Below are positions 9,694 to 20,402 of a stretch of DNA of 64,000 bases, piece by piece; the first letter of the stretch is position 1; each line of letters starts with the position of its first letter. The stretch is from positions 3,613,949 to 3,677,948 of the forward strand of contig JAUPFL010000001.1 of the NCBI GenBank assembly GCA_030562215.1, in the 5' to 3' direction. A model generated the notes under the pieces. That model was not told the DNA's origin, ran no database searches, and saw nothing but the letters and a program-made list of their open reading frames with translations. Source of the stretch: Peribacillus frigoritolerans (GTDB lineage: Bacteria > Bacillota > Bacilli > Bacillales > DSM-1321). The translations under genes and the position numbers were made by a program.

Positions 9694-10029
9694 GTGATTT
9701 TCATCGTCCAGCAAAAAGAATCTTATATAGACAGAAAAGTAATTTCAATAGGAGTGGTCAGAGAATTAACAGGACTATCCGATAGACAAATTCGGTATTA
9801 TGAAGAAAGAAAACTAGTTTTTCCCGAAAGGTCTAAGGGTGGAAATCGTAAATACTCTTTTTCCGACGTCAAGGCATTAGTGGAAATCGCTGATAAAATA
9901 GAGGATGGGGTGCAAACCAATGAAATTAGACAGGAAAAGTTAAAAGAGAACAGAAAAATTGAACAGGAAAAAATGCGAAAAAAAATGCTGCAGGGCCAAT
10001 TAAATGCACACTTTGGCCTGCGTAATTGA
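9694..10029 (+). CDS. tnrA: Global nitrogen regulator TnrA (MerR family)
   Basis: The protein has a MerR-type winged helix ([50 protein letters not shown]) and ends [12 protein letters not shown], the C-terminal peptide through which TnrA is held by feedback-inhibited glutamine synthetase. TnrA activates nitrogen-scavenging genes under nitrogen limitation. It sits between sumT and nasD, opposite in direction to all nas genes. Start: GTG 9694 overlaps its only Shine-Dalgarno (GAGGTG); that site is ideally spaced from ATC at 9703, so a near-cognate start or a base error is possible. A terminator follows. Confidence 0.93.
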   Translation: MIFIVQQKESYIDRKVISIGVVRELTGLSDRQIRYYEERKLVFPERSKGGNRKYSFSDVKALVEIADKIEDGVQTNEIRQEKLKENRKIEQEKMRKKMLQGQLNAHFGLRN

Positions 10030-10127
10030 TTTTCGCCATGTACCCGGAATTATTAGCCTTTCAATGTCATATTTCAGTCGTGACAAAATTTCCACTTGCC
10101 TTTTTATAATTGCTGTTAACATTTTTT

Positions 10128-10160
10128 AAACTGGACATGATGACTTTCATGTCCAGTTTT
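10128..10160. terminator. Bidirectional terminator between tnrA and sumT
   Basis: AAACTGGACATGA (10128-10140) pairs with TCATGTCCAGTTTT (10147-10160). T runs lie on both sides, so it can end tnrA (+) and sumT (-). Confidence 0.88.
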
Positions 10161-10204
10161 CCATTTTCATTATAGTGAAAGTTTTCTAGCTAATCATTCC
10201 TTTT

Positions 10205-10973
10205 CTAAGCGAACTCCTTTTCCTTTGTCTTCTCTGAAAACCATGATAATTTCTCCGATAAATTCACGACTTCTCCTATTACAATCATGGCGGGATTGGC
10301 AACCTGCTCTCTTCTAATAATCGCCACTATTGAATCGATTGTTCCTGTAATAGTTCGTTGAAAACCGGTCGTTCCTTGTTCGATGACTGCAATGGCAGTT
10401 TCAGGCTTCATTCCGCAGGAGCGTAATTGTTTACAGATATAAGGAAGGTTTTTCATTCCCATATAAATAACAATGGTGTCAACACCATGTGTCAAATGAT
10501 GCCAGTTGATGTTATCAGGTTTGCCGGTCGCGCAGTGTCCTGTGACAATTGCGAAGGAACTCCCCATTCCCTGTGAGTCAGGGGAATTCCAGCATAAGCT
10601 GGCGCAGCGATTCCAGATGTGATTCCAGGCACTATTTCAAATTGAATTCCGTGCTTTGCTAGCACTTCAGCTTCCTCACCGCCACGACCAAAGATGAAAG
10701 GATCTCCCCTTTTAGACGAACAATCGTTTTTCTCTCCATTGATTTACTTATTAACAATTGATGAATGTCCTCTTGAGGGACACAATGTATACCAGGCGCT
10801 TTACCGCAATAAACGTATTCAGCTTCAGTTTTACCGTATAAAAGCAATTCACGATTTACCAATCGATCATACAAGATGACATCCGCTTCCGCGATGCATT
10901 TGATTGCCTTGACAGTAATTAAGTCCGGATCACCAGGTCCGGCACCAACAATATAGACCTTACCTTTTTCCAT
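10205..10973 (-). CDS. nasF: Uroporphyrinogen-III C-methyltransferase, frameshifted
   Basis: This SAM-dependent enzyme makes precorrin-2, the first step of siroheme synthesis, and so supplies the nitrite reductase cofactor. The tetrapyrrole-methylase motifs are present in order: [39 protein letters not shown] (after correction), [26 protein letters not shown] and [11 protein letters not shown]. The corrected length is about 256 residues, i.e. SumT alone without CysG fusion domains. Breaks: a G missing near 10716 and an A missing near 10563. It lies at the end of the nasA-B-C series, where B. subtilis has nasF downstream of nasE. Confidence 0.92.
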
Positions 10974-11100
10974 CCTTTACCCCCTTTTGTTGTTTAGTCA
11001 TGTAAACTCCCATTTGATATGGAATACTGTGTGATAAGGCTCCAGTATTCGATTATGATTAAACCAAAAAAATTATGATGAACGGGAAGTAAACCTCCCC

Positions 11101-13251
11101 TTAATGAGACGTTAACTCTAATATAGGATGTACTTTTACAGCACTGACCTTAAAGCCAGGCATTTTGCATGTCGGGTCTAAATCCTGTGAAACGAGGCGA
11201 TTGACATTTTGGGAATCTGCCCAATGAAAAGGAACGAATATAGTATCATGGCGAATGGTTGCTGACCATTTGCTTCTTACAACAATACCTCCGCGTCTTG
11301 ATTCAATTTTCACCAAAGTATTGTCTGGAATATGATATTTCTTTGCTGTTTCCGGATGGATTTCCATATATGATTCAAAATTTCTTGCAGCTAATGATGA
11401 GCTTTTTCTCGTTTGTACTCCTGTTAAATAATGTGACATGATTCTTCCTGTAGTTAAATAAAGTGGAAAATCCGTACATGGCTGTTCTTTTGGAACAAGA
11501 GGCACATTATTAACCACAACCATGGCCGCCTTTCCATCCGGGTGGGCAAAAGACGTTTCGAATAACCTTTTTGTCCCTTTATGGTCAATGGTTGGGCATG
11601 GCCACAAAATGCCTCCTTCTTTTCTTAATCGATCATACGTTATACCATAATAATCAGCGGTTCCCCCGCGGCTTGCCACTCTTAGTTCTTCAAAAATCTC
11701 ATTTGCGGATTGAAAGGGAAAATACTCCCCTTTTCCAAGAGCTTTTGCTATATCACAAATGATTTGCCAATCATGCTTCACTTCCCCAGGTGATGAAAAA
11801 CTTGCTTCCCGCAACGTTACCCGTCCTTCTAAATTCGTCATCGTTCCTTCATCCTCTAAGTAAGACGAAGTAGGTAAAATCAAATCAGCCAATCTAGCAG
11901 TTTCAGAAACGAACATGTCTACCGCGACAAGAAACTTTAATTTTTTCAAAGCCTTTTTGACAAAGTTAGCATTTGGATTGGAAACAATCGGATTGGAACA
12001 CATTAAAAACATGCCGGTAATTTCACCTTCATTTATCTTCTGTATCATTTCGTATGCCGAGACACCTTTACGTGGCAAATCAGCCTCATCGATTCCCCAT
12101 AATCTTGCAATATGTAATCTATGTTCCTCATTTTCAATCATGCGATAGCCCGGCAGCTGGTCTGCCTTTTGGCCATGCTCTCTTGCTCCCTGCCCATTCC
12201 CCTGCCCAGTAATAGCTCCATAGCCCGAATTCACTTTACCGATTTTCCCTGTAACAATAAGAATATTAAGAAAATTTCGGACGGCAGCTGAACCATCTGT
12301 TTGCTGCTCAACGCCCCTAGCTGTAAAAATCATTCCTGATTCTTCTTTACCGAACATTACTGCCGCTTTTTGAATTTGGTCGCTAGGAACCCCTGTCATT
12401 TCCGCAATTTCCTCTAATTTTAATGATGTAACATACTCTTTTACTTCGGTGTAGCCATTTGCACGTTCGTTGACAAATGCTTCATCAGTAAAATCCTCTT
12501 CAATGATCACTTTCAATAATCCGTTTGCCAAGGCGGCATCCATCCCTGGTTTTACTTTTTAGATGTAAATCGGCCATTTTCGTTGTTGCTGTTTCCGGGG
12601 ATCTACAGCAATAATATATGCTCCATTTTGTTTTGCCTTCTCAAAATACGGCATGATTGTCGGCTGGCATTCAGCAATATTCGTGCCCGCCAAGATAATG
12701 CACTTTGTGAACGGAACCTCTGATAAGCTGTTGGTTAGGCCCCTGTCCATACCAAATGTTTGGCTTGCCGCCGAGGCTGCTGCAGACATGCACAAACGGC
12801 CATTATAATCTATATACTTTGTTTTTAATGCCACTCTTGCAAATTTCCCAAGCAAATATGCTTCTTCATTTGAAATGGATGCACTCCCATAAACAGATAA
12901 TGCATTTACACCATCTTCCGCTTGAATTTTACTGAAATTGTCCTTAATGTGGCTTAATGCTTCCTCCCATGATATTCGAACGAATTCACCATTTTTTTCA
13001 ATAATGGGTATTTAATTCGATCTTTATGCAAAGCGTGTTGGTGTGCATTCATTCCTTTAATGCATAAGCGCCCCTCTGAGGTTGGATTATCTTTTTCCAA
13101 CCGTCGTATACTTTCTTCTTGTCACTATTGTTTGTTCCAACAGCTGCATCTTACATTGCATGCTGCAAAATGGACATTGTGAATCATATCGTTTTTCTGA
13201 TTGGACCTCTTGTTGCTTCGTGCGGAAGTACTTTAATAATAATTCAGTCAA
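11101..13251 (-). CDS. nasC: Assimilatory nitrate reductase catalytic subunit, frameshifted
   Basis: NasC reduces nitrate to nitrite at a Mo-bisMGD centre. The corrected length is about 717 residues. It begins MTELLLKYFRTKQQE, has the [4Fe-4S] motif CPFCSMQC, then SEGRLCIKGMNAHQHAL, YGSASISNEEAYLLGKFAR, GTNIAECQP, GAITGQGNGQGAREHGQK and the C-terminal molydopterin-dinucleotide domain (YLTTGR to QDLDPTCKMPGFK). Start TTG 13251 follows GGGTGAGGAG. Indels: an extra A near 13097, an A missing near 12995, a G missing near 12597 and an extra A near 12560; the last two nearly compensate. Electrons come from NasB, encoded just upstream. Confidence 0.94.
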
Positions 13252-13313
13252 GGCTCCTCACCCTTTACTCATGGATTTCTTTGTTTTTTCATGGGGTACA
13301 TACATTTATCCGT

Positions 13314-15676
13314 TTATCTAGGTCTTACATCATAAAGTTCCACTTGTTCATTCCCTGATCTACCCAGTTCCAATCGTTGAGATAGTTGCCGATTAAGTTC
13401 ACTATCAAACAATACTTCTCTAACATGAATTAAACCCACTCGTTCAATCCATTGCCAAGTCCGTTCTAAGTAGTTGGCTGTTTCCCGATAATATTGAATA
13501 AAGCCGATGATGATTTCAATTGCTTCTTCATTTGTCCCGGCTACACATAATAGGTCACCGGCACGTACATTACTACCGCTGCTTCCGCCCACATATATTT
13601 CCCAGCCCCTGTCAATGCCCATAACACCTATATCTTTCGTTGTTGATCCTGCACCGTTATGCATACAAGCAGATATGCCCAACTTTATACGGTATGGTGT
13701 TGATACTTGCTCCAATCTTTTTCCAGATCTACAGCAAGTAATAGTGATTGCTGTTTATCACAAGAGCAAACATGTTCACCTATACATGTTTTGACGTTTT
13801 GCACGGTGTTACCATATTTCGAACTTAACGGCATATCTAAATCGGCCCACACACCTGGAAGATCTTCTTTTTCACACCCATTAAATGAATCCTTTGTTCA
13901 CTTGTTACCGCAACCTGAGATATATCATATTTATCTGCAACATTTGCAATTTTTCGCAAGTCTTTTGCATTCGTCATCCCGCCGTACATTTGCGGGATGA
14001 CAGAGTACCGGTTATCACTTTGAACTGTTGCATTCTTTTTTCGTTTATGAAAAGGGTTTGCTGTCTGATCTCGTACTCTGGATGAATCATCCCTAAATAA
14101 TAGCTCAGTGCAGGCCTGCAAGTTGAACAACCTTCCGTATTTTCCCATTCAAGGACATCCATCGCTTCTTGGACAGTTGTTACGTCTTGGAGCTGCATTT
14201 TATACACGACTTCATCTTCCGTTAATGTCGTACAGGAGCAAAATGCAGTTTGTTTCTCATCCTGAGTAGAAAGATTACTTTGAATATAGTTCAAAAGCTC
14301 GGTCACTGCCGGCTTACATCCGCCGCACGAACCGGAAGCCTTTGTGCATTGTTTAACTTGTTCCGTTGTTGTTAATCCCTTATTTTGAACCGCTTTAATG
14401 ATTGCCCCTTTGAAACAGCATTACAATTGCAAATGATTTCATGATTTGCCATAGAAGCGATCAATCCCTCAGCCGTACTTGGTGATTGGAACAAATCACG
14501 CTTTTCCTCTGACGATACTTCTTCCCGCTTTAAAATCTTATCGAGTAATCTTGAGCTGTTGTTTGTATCTCCATACAGCACAGCACCTATGATTTTTCTT
14601 CCTTGAAAAACCACCTTTTTATAAACACTATCTAATTCATCAAAAGTTGTAATAGATTTCGTTGTTCCATCACCAAGGAAATCTCCAACAGAAAATAACT
14701 CAACTCCTGATATTTTCAGCTGGGTCGAAAGGACTGAGCCTTGGTATCCGTTGCATTTCATCTTACAAATATGCTTTGCCAGCACTTCACCTTGTTCATA
14801 TAGAGGTTTAACCAGTCCATAAACAATTCCTTGATGTTCAGCACATTCACCAACTGCATAAATATTTGGGACGCTGGTTTCCAAATAGTCGTTTACAATA
14901 ATCGCACGATTTGTATCAATTCCGCTTTCTTTGGCCAACTGAATATTCGGTCTGACTCCAGCAGCCATAACGACTAAATCTGCTTCCAGCTCCGTTCCAT
15001 CTTTAAAACGGACGCGCTCTACACGCTTGGTACCGATTAACTCCTGTGTTTCTTTTTTTAAAAGAAAGTTCATTCCCTGGTTTTCCAACTCTTTTTGCAG
15101 CAAAAGCGATGCCGTTGAATCAAGCTGCCTTTCCATTAAATAGTCAGCAATATGAACGACATGCACTTCCATACCAAGGTTTAACAGCCCTCTCGCTGCT
15201 TCTAAACCTAACAAACCTCCTCCGATGACGACTGCTTTTTTATGTTTGCGTGAAGTTTCAATCATCTTTTGGCAATCTTCAATCGTCCGAAATGCAATGA
15301 CGCCTTCTTTATCAACACCTGTAACAGGAAGAATAAACGGAACAGAACCTGTGGCAATTATCAGCTTATCGTAGTAAACTTCCCGTTCTTTGTCTGTTAT
15401 TATCTTCCTGGTCTCTTTATTGATTTTTATAACCGTTTCCCCTGTGAACAATTGGATATTATTCTTCGTATACCAGTTTCGGTCATTTATCGTAATATCT
15501 TCAAATGAGGTGTTGCCTTGAAGCACAGTCGACAATAAGATTCGGTTATAGTTAACGTGTGGTTCACTTCCGAAAATAGTAATCTCAAATGCAGTCGGAT
15601 CCTTACTTATAATCGACTCAACACAGCGTAGTCCCGCCATTCCGTTCCCTACTAAAACCAGTTTTTGTTTATACAT
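13314..15676 (-). CDS. nasB: Nitrate reductase electron-transfer subunit NasB, frameshifted
   Basis: NasB passes NADH electrons to NasC. It is a NirB relative: FAD/NAD domain (LVLVGNGMAGLRCVES, VVIGGGLLGLEAARGL, YAVGECAEH), two BFD-type [2Fe-2S] domains (IICNCNAVSKG, CGGCKP; FCSCTTLTEDE, GCSTCRPALSYYLG) and a C-terminal sulfite-reductase-like domain. In that last domain CIGEHVC is kept, but SACMHNGAG stands where nitrite reductases have SACPRNCAE, so a siroheme/4Fe-4S cysteine is lost. This and the position before nasC favour NasB over a second NasD. Start ATG 15676 after TGGGGGAT. Breaks near 14385, 14018, 13868 and 13725, all one base short in G or A runs. Confidence 0.9.
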
Positions 15677-15726
15677 TTTATCCCCCAAACAAGTACTGTA
15701 ACAAGCCAAACTAAGTAAAAAATGTT

Positions 15727-16930
15727 CTAGATCTTAACTGAATTCTTTCCGAGTACCCACGTTTTCCTCCATGAAAGCTGGGCTAGGCCCAGGATAAGCA
15801 ACGCCACGATTCCAACTGCGGAAAATACTAAAAATCCTGTAGCATATGTGCCAGTAATCTGTTTCAACGTACCTAGTATGTTTGGAACCAAGAATCCGCC
15901 AACACCTCCGGCAGCTCCTACAATCCCTGTGATAAAACCTATTTCTTTAGAAAACCGCTGTGGAACTAACTGAAAGACAGCTCCGTTACCCATACCGAGA
16001 AATAGCATTCCGATGAACAGAAGGATCGTAACGGCAGTAAGAGAAAAAAGAAAACTAATTCCAAACATACATATAGTGAGTCCGATAAATAAAAACATAA
16101 GCAGTTTAACTCCACCTATTTTATCGGCAATAAATCCTCCGACGGGACGAAAGAAACTTCCGGCGATGACACATAATGTAACAAATTCCCCTGCCCTTAT
16201 TCGTGTTAACCCATACTCATCAACAAAAAAGATGCTTAAAAAGCTAGTAAACCCAACAAAGCCCCCAAAAGTCACACTGTAAAGAATGCAGAAATACCAA
16301 GTGTCCGTTATTTTAAATACGTTGAAATATTCCTTGAGTGGTTTTGCCGGCGGTTGAGATGGCGCGTCTTTTGCGATGAAAATATAAATGATAAACACGA
16401 TGGTTAAAGGAATCAAAGCTAATCCCATAACATTATGCCAGCCAAGAGATTCAGCAATACGGGGTCCGAACAATGTCGCAAAAAGAGTTCCGCTGTTACC
16501 GGCACCTGCAATGCCCATCGCAAGACCCTGCAAATGCGGGGGATACCAGCGACTAGCCATCGGAAGTGCTGCAGCAAAACTTGCACCTGCCACTCCTAGC
16601 AAAATTCCAATTAAATAAAGCTCTGCTAAACTTTCTCCGAACAACCATCCCCAAAAAGCGGAATCATTGTAACAAGCATCCCGCCGATCGCGGTTTTCCG
16701 CGGGCCGATGCGATCAGTCAAAAAACCAAGGACGATTCGAAAAAACGAGCCTCCCAAAATCGGAATCGCCACAATCAAGCCTTTTTCAGCCGGGGAAAGT
16801 CCGAAATCCTTTGTAATATAGACACCGAGCGCACCTAATAATACCCAAATCATAAAACTGATATCAAAATAAAGGAATGAAGCTAATAATGACGGAGCAT
16901 GACCGCTTTTTTCAATTCAGATATTTTCAT
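15727..16930 (-). CDS. nasA: Nitrate/nitrite transporter NasA (MFS, NNP family), frameshifted
   Basis: NasA imports nitrate. The corrected protein is about 401 residues with twelve predicted membrane segments. It begins [20 protein letters not shown] and carries the nitrate-signature glycine-rich helices [17 protein letters not shown] and [19 protein letters not shown] typical of the NNP family. Breaks lie near 16910 (A missing in the SELKKS codons) and near 16645 ([13 protein letters not shown] region). It is the first gene of nasA-nasB-nasC-sumT; the gap to nasB is 50 bp. A TnrA box precedes it. Confidence 0.94.
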
Positions 16931-16972
16931 TTTTCATCTCTCCAATACTTTATTAATTGAATATTCGTTTAT

Positions 16973-17022
16973 TTTACTCTTATAAAAGTAAGATTTCTTT
17001 GTTTATGTAAGAAAACATCACA
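16973..17022 (-). promoter_or_regulatory. nasA promoter with TnrA/GlnR box
   Basis: TGTAAGAAAACATCACA (17006-17022) is a perfect TGTNA-N7-TNACA site. The minus-strand TAAAAT at 16973-16978 is 38 bp from the box centre, the same geometry as at nasD, so TnrA activation of the whole nasA operon is likely. Confidence 0.85.
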
Positions 17023-17227
17023 CACTTTTTTATAAGTTATTAAATGTGAATCCTTTAAAGTAGTTATTGGACAAAATTTAATAAATTCATTTCCTTTTTC
17101 TTATATAAATCGAATGATATTGTGGTTTACTTAGGTGATGTAAAATTACAAGCTAGTTTAACTTTTCAGTTATGGCAGGAGAAATTCAAAAAGATAACAC
17201 CTATAACATTTTGGAAGATTCTCCATA

Positions 17228-17260
17228 CAAAAAAGAGAAGCCTAATGCTTAAGCTTCTCT
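17228..17260 (-). terminator. Possible terminator (minus strand)
   Basis: AGAGAAGC (17234-17241) pairs with GCTTCTCT (17253-17260), an 8-bp stem with an 11-nt loop; the minus strand continues in six T. No convincing minus-strand gene lies immediately upstream. Confidence 0.55.
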
Positions 17261-17325
17261 TCCAGACTGTAGATAAACCTGACAATAATTAGTTCGTTTA
17301 CAGTTTTAATATTTGTCCGTTAATC

Positions 17326-17452
17326 TCCACTCCAGGCACTCTCTTTCCGCGGGGCGGGAGGTGAGCCTCCTCGGCGTAAACGCCTGTGGGGTCTCACCTG
17401 TCCCGCTGCTCCCGCAGGAGTCTCACACTTCCGCTCCAATCAACCTTAAATA
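17326..17452. repeat. Dispersed intergenic palindromic repeat, full-length copy
   Basis: Runs from TCCACTCCAGGCACTC through GGCGGGAGGTGAGCCTCC, GTAAACGCCTGTGGGGTCTCACC and CCCGCAGGAGTCTCAC to CGCTCCAATCAACC. It contains several inverted repeats (GGTGAGCC/GGTCTCACC, GCGGGA). The GC content is well above the flanks. The 16935-17565 gap otherwise holds only the nasA promoter and the hairpin at 17228. Confidence 0.8.
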
Positions 17453-17564
17453 GTTTCGTTTTAAAAACAACAATCTTTACGAAAAGAGCCAAACATTAAA
17501 ATAGAACTCCTTTTGCCTACAGTCTTTTTGTTTAAAATAGAAGAAATAAAACTTGAGGTGATAT

Positions 17565-17735
17565 CTATTCAGCGAGATCACTTTTTAAATGATGAATGCC
17601 TCTTCTTGCGGGTTCTTCCCACGGCACGAAACAAGGACCTCCTTCATATGATGTGTTATGAACGGCCATGAGATATTTATTAATTTGATTATATCCGGGG
17701 AAAGGTTGGGTGCAATAATATGAAGCAATATCCAT
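17565..17735 (-). CDS. Possible small protein, unrecognised
   Basis: A 56-codon frame starting MDIASYYCTQPFPGY and ending in ARRGIHHLKSDLAE has a protein-like composition (two cysteines, P/W-rich centre). It overlaps the first 16 bp of ykuK on the opposite strand and has no clear ribosome-binding site. I list it only because the composition and a minus-strand hairpin further down (17228) hint at a transcript. Confidence 0.25.
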   Translation of the reverse strand: MDIASYYCTQPFPGYNQINKYLMAVHNTSYEGGPCFVPWEEPARRGIHHLKSDLAE

Positions 17736-18260
17736 TTCAGAACATCCCGTTTCAAAACCTTCAGAAAAAAGATATGTCATTTGAAGAGGTATTCGTTCAT
17801 ATTGTTGAGTTTATGGAATTAAATCCTTCCGGTAACTATCAATTAATGGTCGGGACAGATTCGCAAGTACATAAAAACATACGGTCTTTATTACAGGTAT
17901 CGTGATACGGCAGGTCGGAAATGGTGTATGGGGTTGTATAAGAAAAGTGATGATCCCTAGAAGGATGCTGCATTTACATGAACGTATTTCTCAAGAGTTG
18001 TCGTTAACAGAGGAAATCGTATCGCTGTTTACGGAAGAAAGAAAAATCAGTTAATCGATATAGTCCTGCCTGCTGTATATCAAGGGGCAACGTTCACAAT
18101 GGAAGGGCACATTGATATCGGGATTGGAAAGCGAAACAAAACCAGTGAGTTTGTAAAAGAAATGGTAGCCAGGATGGAATCCATGGGGGTGGAACCAAAA
18201 ATCAAACCCGATGCTTTCGTCGCTTCAAGTTATGCCAACCGGTATACAAAACAAGAGTAA
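17720..18260 (+). CDS. ykuK: YkuK-family RNase H-like protein (DUF458), frameshifted
   Basis: The corrected protein is about 180 residues and matches YkuK-type DUF458 proteins, which have an RNase H-like fold: YQLMVGTDSQVHK (acidic strand motif), VFITGIVIRQVGNGVWG, RRMLHLHERISQE, EGHIDIGIGKRNKTSEFVKEMV and PDAFVASSYANRYTK. The biochemical role is not established. Breaks: a base missing near 17878 (after HKN) and another near 18047 (poly-A, ERKNQLIDI). The start ATG 17720 aligns with the family N-terminus but lacks a good Shine-Dalgarno. Confidence 0.82.
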
Positions 18261-18365
18261 TGTTTTACAAAACATGTAATTAGCCAATGGAATCAAAACT
18301 GGACTTTTTAAGCTGATATAACAAAATGGTCTGGAGATTTTCAGACTGCAAAGCAAGTACATACA

Positions 18366-18397
18366 TGCAAAAAACCGGCCTCAGACCGAGACCGGCT
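18366..18397 (-). terminator. Terminator-like hairpin (minus strand)
   Basis: GCCGGTCTC and GAGGCCGGT arms (with one bulge) around GGTCT, followed by six T on the minus strand. It closes the small minus-strand unit at 18398-18531. No other features are seen in 18261-18365 or 18532-18725. Confidence 0.7.
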
Positions 18398-18531
18398 TCA
18401 ACATTTTAAGATATAAGCCGCGATTGCCGTATTCAGTAAGAAAGTTTTAAACCACCACTCCTCAAAGTGGGTGTTTGCAGAAAAAATCCTGTTGTCCAAG
18501 TCAGTGACGAGGCATAACATTCCTGTTTCAA
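18398..18531 (-). CDS. Possible small membrane peptide, frameshifted
   Basis: A TTG at 18531 is preceded by TAGGGAGTTTTATA, a good Shine-Dalgarno. It opens MKQECYASSLTWTTGFF and stops at 18433. With one indel near 18445 the reading continues LKTFLLNTAIAAYILKC to a stop at 18398, directly at a terminator. A structured small RNA is the alternative. I do not recognise either; the support is the SD plus the terminator. Confidence 0.35.
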
Positions 18532-18725
18532 TATAAAACTCCCTATTACAGCTTAAAGGTTAAAACTTTATTATCATTACGAACAGTGCAGCTTGTATTG
18601 TTATGATACCTGAAATCCTCAAATGTTACAATGTTAATAATCATAATCACCATATAATATCTTATGGTTTACTAGGTAAAATTAACGCCGAATAGTCCTT
18701 TATAATAGCATTCATTAGAATCAAA

Positions 18726-20208
18726 CTATTGATCAAAATAACCGATAAAATCCCCTTTGTCCTTATTTTGCAGATATAATACCGTTTCTTTGTCAGAAAC
18801 GGTAGGCAGTCCGAATTTTTGATCATACCTTTCAATTCCTTTACCTGTAATGATAATCCAATCCCCTTCCATACCTGCTTGTAACGCCTCCTTGATAGCA
18901 AAGGTGCGATCAGGAATAACCTTCCCATTTCCAGCAGAGTAATCGCTAAGCAGTTTTTTTAGATTGGATTCCATCACCTCAATTCCCTCCGAATTCAGAT
19001 CATCCATTGTTAAAATCGAAACATCACTATGTTCCGATGATACTTTAACCATTTCCGCCCTTTTGGTTGTATCTCGTCCACCCCGAAAACCAAAGATATG
19101 ATAAATCTTTTTGGCCCCGCACTCTTTGGCAGTTTGAAGCATGTGATGAATGGCATCTGCAGTATGTGCATAATCGATGACTATAGTCGGCCCAAATTCT
19201 TTCTTATATATTTCAAACCTTCCTGGCACACCGGAAAATCGTTTCAGTGAAGTGAGAATTTCATTTTTTGAAATTGGAAACATCCTCGCTACGGAATACG
19301 CAGCAGTTGCGTTATATAAATTATGAAGTCCAGGTAAAGGTAACTCAATTTTCACAAAGTCATGATTCTCATTCAATAAAATAAAGGGGTTCGTTGCAGT
19401 ATTATAATTGGTGATGGCTAAATCGCAGCGATTGGATTTTCCAAAAACAAAGGCACTGACATTCTTCTCCCATAGGTATTCTTGTAGTTTTCCACCCCAG
19501 AAATCATCTCCATTAATAATCGCAAGGCCATTAGGTTTCAATTTTTCAAAAAGCAGTAATTTTGCAAGGAAATAATCCTCCATCGTACCATGGAAGTCGA
19601 GATGGTCATGATACAAATTCGTGAAGACACAGAAATCAAATTCAATTCCTTCTAAACGGTATTGAGCTAATCCATGTGAAGAAACTTCCATTATGACAAC
19701 CATGTCCCTACTTGCAGCCAGCAGCGAATTCAATTCCATGGTACCTGGAGTCGTATTATGGGAATCGACTTTGTTTCCATTGATGATATGCTGTATCGTA
19801 CCAATGACTGAACAGGTTACCCCATTCTCTTCTAAGATTTGCTGAAGCATATAGCTAGTTGTGGTTTTTCCATTTGTGCCCGTAATTCCTATCATTATTT
19901 TTTGATTGCTAGGATCTCCATAAAACCTTTTGGCGATTTGCCCTAATGCTTTACGGCTATTTTCCACTCTTATATAAGGAACTTCCAATCCCTTAATATC
20001 GCGATTGCCAATCACAGCTATTGCCCCTAAGCGAATTGCATCATTGATGTAATTATGGCCATCGGACTTAAATCCGTTTACGGCAACAAAAAAGGAATCC
20101 CTTTTTTATTTCTTTAGAGTTATCGGTTACACCTGTGACGGATATATGTTCAACGTCCTTCGGCAAATCCCCGTTTATTGCTTCTTTCAATATGTCTTTA
20201 AGGATCAT
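18726..20208 (-). CDS. MurE-like Mur ligase paralogue, frameshifted
   Basis: Mur ligases add an amino acid to a UDP-MurNAc peptide with ATP. The corrected protein is about 494 residues: an N-terminal UDP-binding domain (SVTGVTDNSKEIKKG, FFVAVNGFKSDGHNYI), P-loop GITGTNGKTTTSYM, HNTTPGTMELNSLL, EVSSHGLAQYRLEGI, DYAHTADAIHHML, GGRDTTKRAEM and GKGIERYD. The DNPR motif that recognises meso-diaminopimelate in MurE is replaced by DDLN (LTMDDLNSEG), so this is probably not the housekeeping MurE. Start ATG 20208 after AAAGGAG. An A is missing near 20107 (KKGIPFFVAV). Confidence 0.85.
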
Positions 20209-20330
20209 TAACTTTTCTCCTTTTTTCATGTAAGCTATTCACCTGATTTTTTTAGTATTAACCAGTACTCCCAAAATAATTGTCAATCCAGAATTTGTTA
20301 GCTGTAATGACAGTAAGAGGAAAAAAGAAA

Positions 20331-20358
20331 GAAAAGCAGCCAAAATTGGCTGCTTTTC
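20331..20358. terminator. Terminator after the MFS exporter gene
   Basis: Thirteen-bp perfect stem GAAAAGCAGCCAA (20331-20343) / TTGGCTGCTTTTC (20346-20358), T-rich on both sides. It ends the minus transcript of 20403-21655. Confidence 0.85.
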
Positions 20359-20402
20359 TTATGGCTATAGCTGTATTTGGGTGTTGGCACACCGCAAGAT
20401 AC

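Noticed and set aside
13314..15676. Reading the second NirB-like gene as a duplicate nitrite reductase or as a decayed pseudogene
   Set aside because: Its place between nasA and nasC and the broken CPRNC motif fit NasB; all breaks are one-base homopolymer events as elsewhere.
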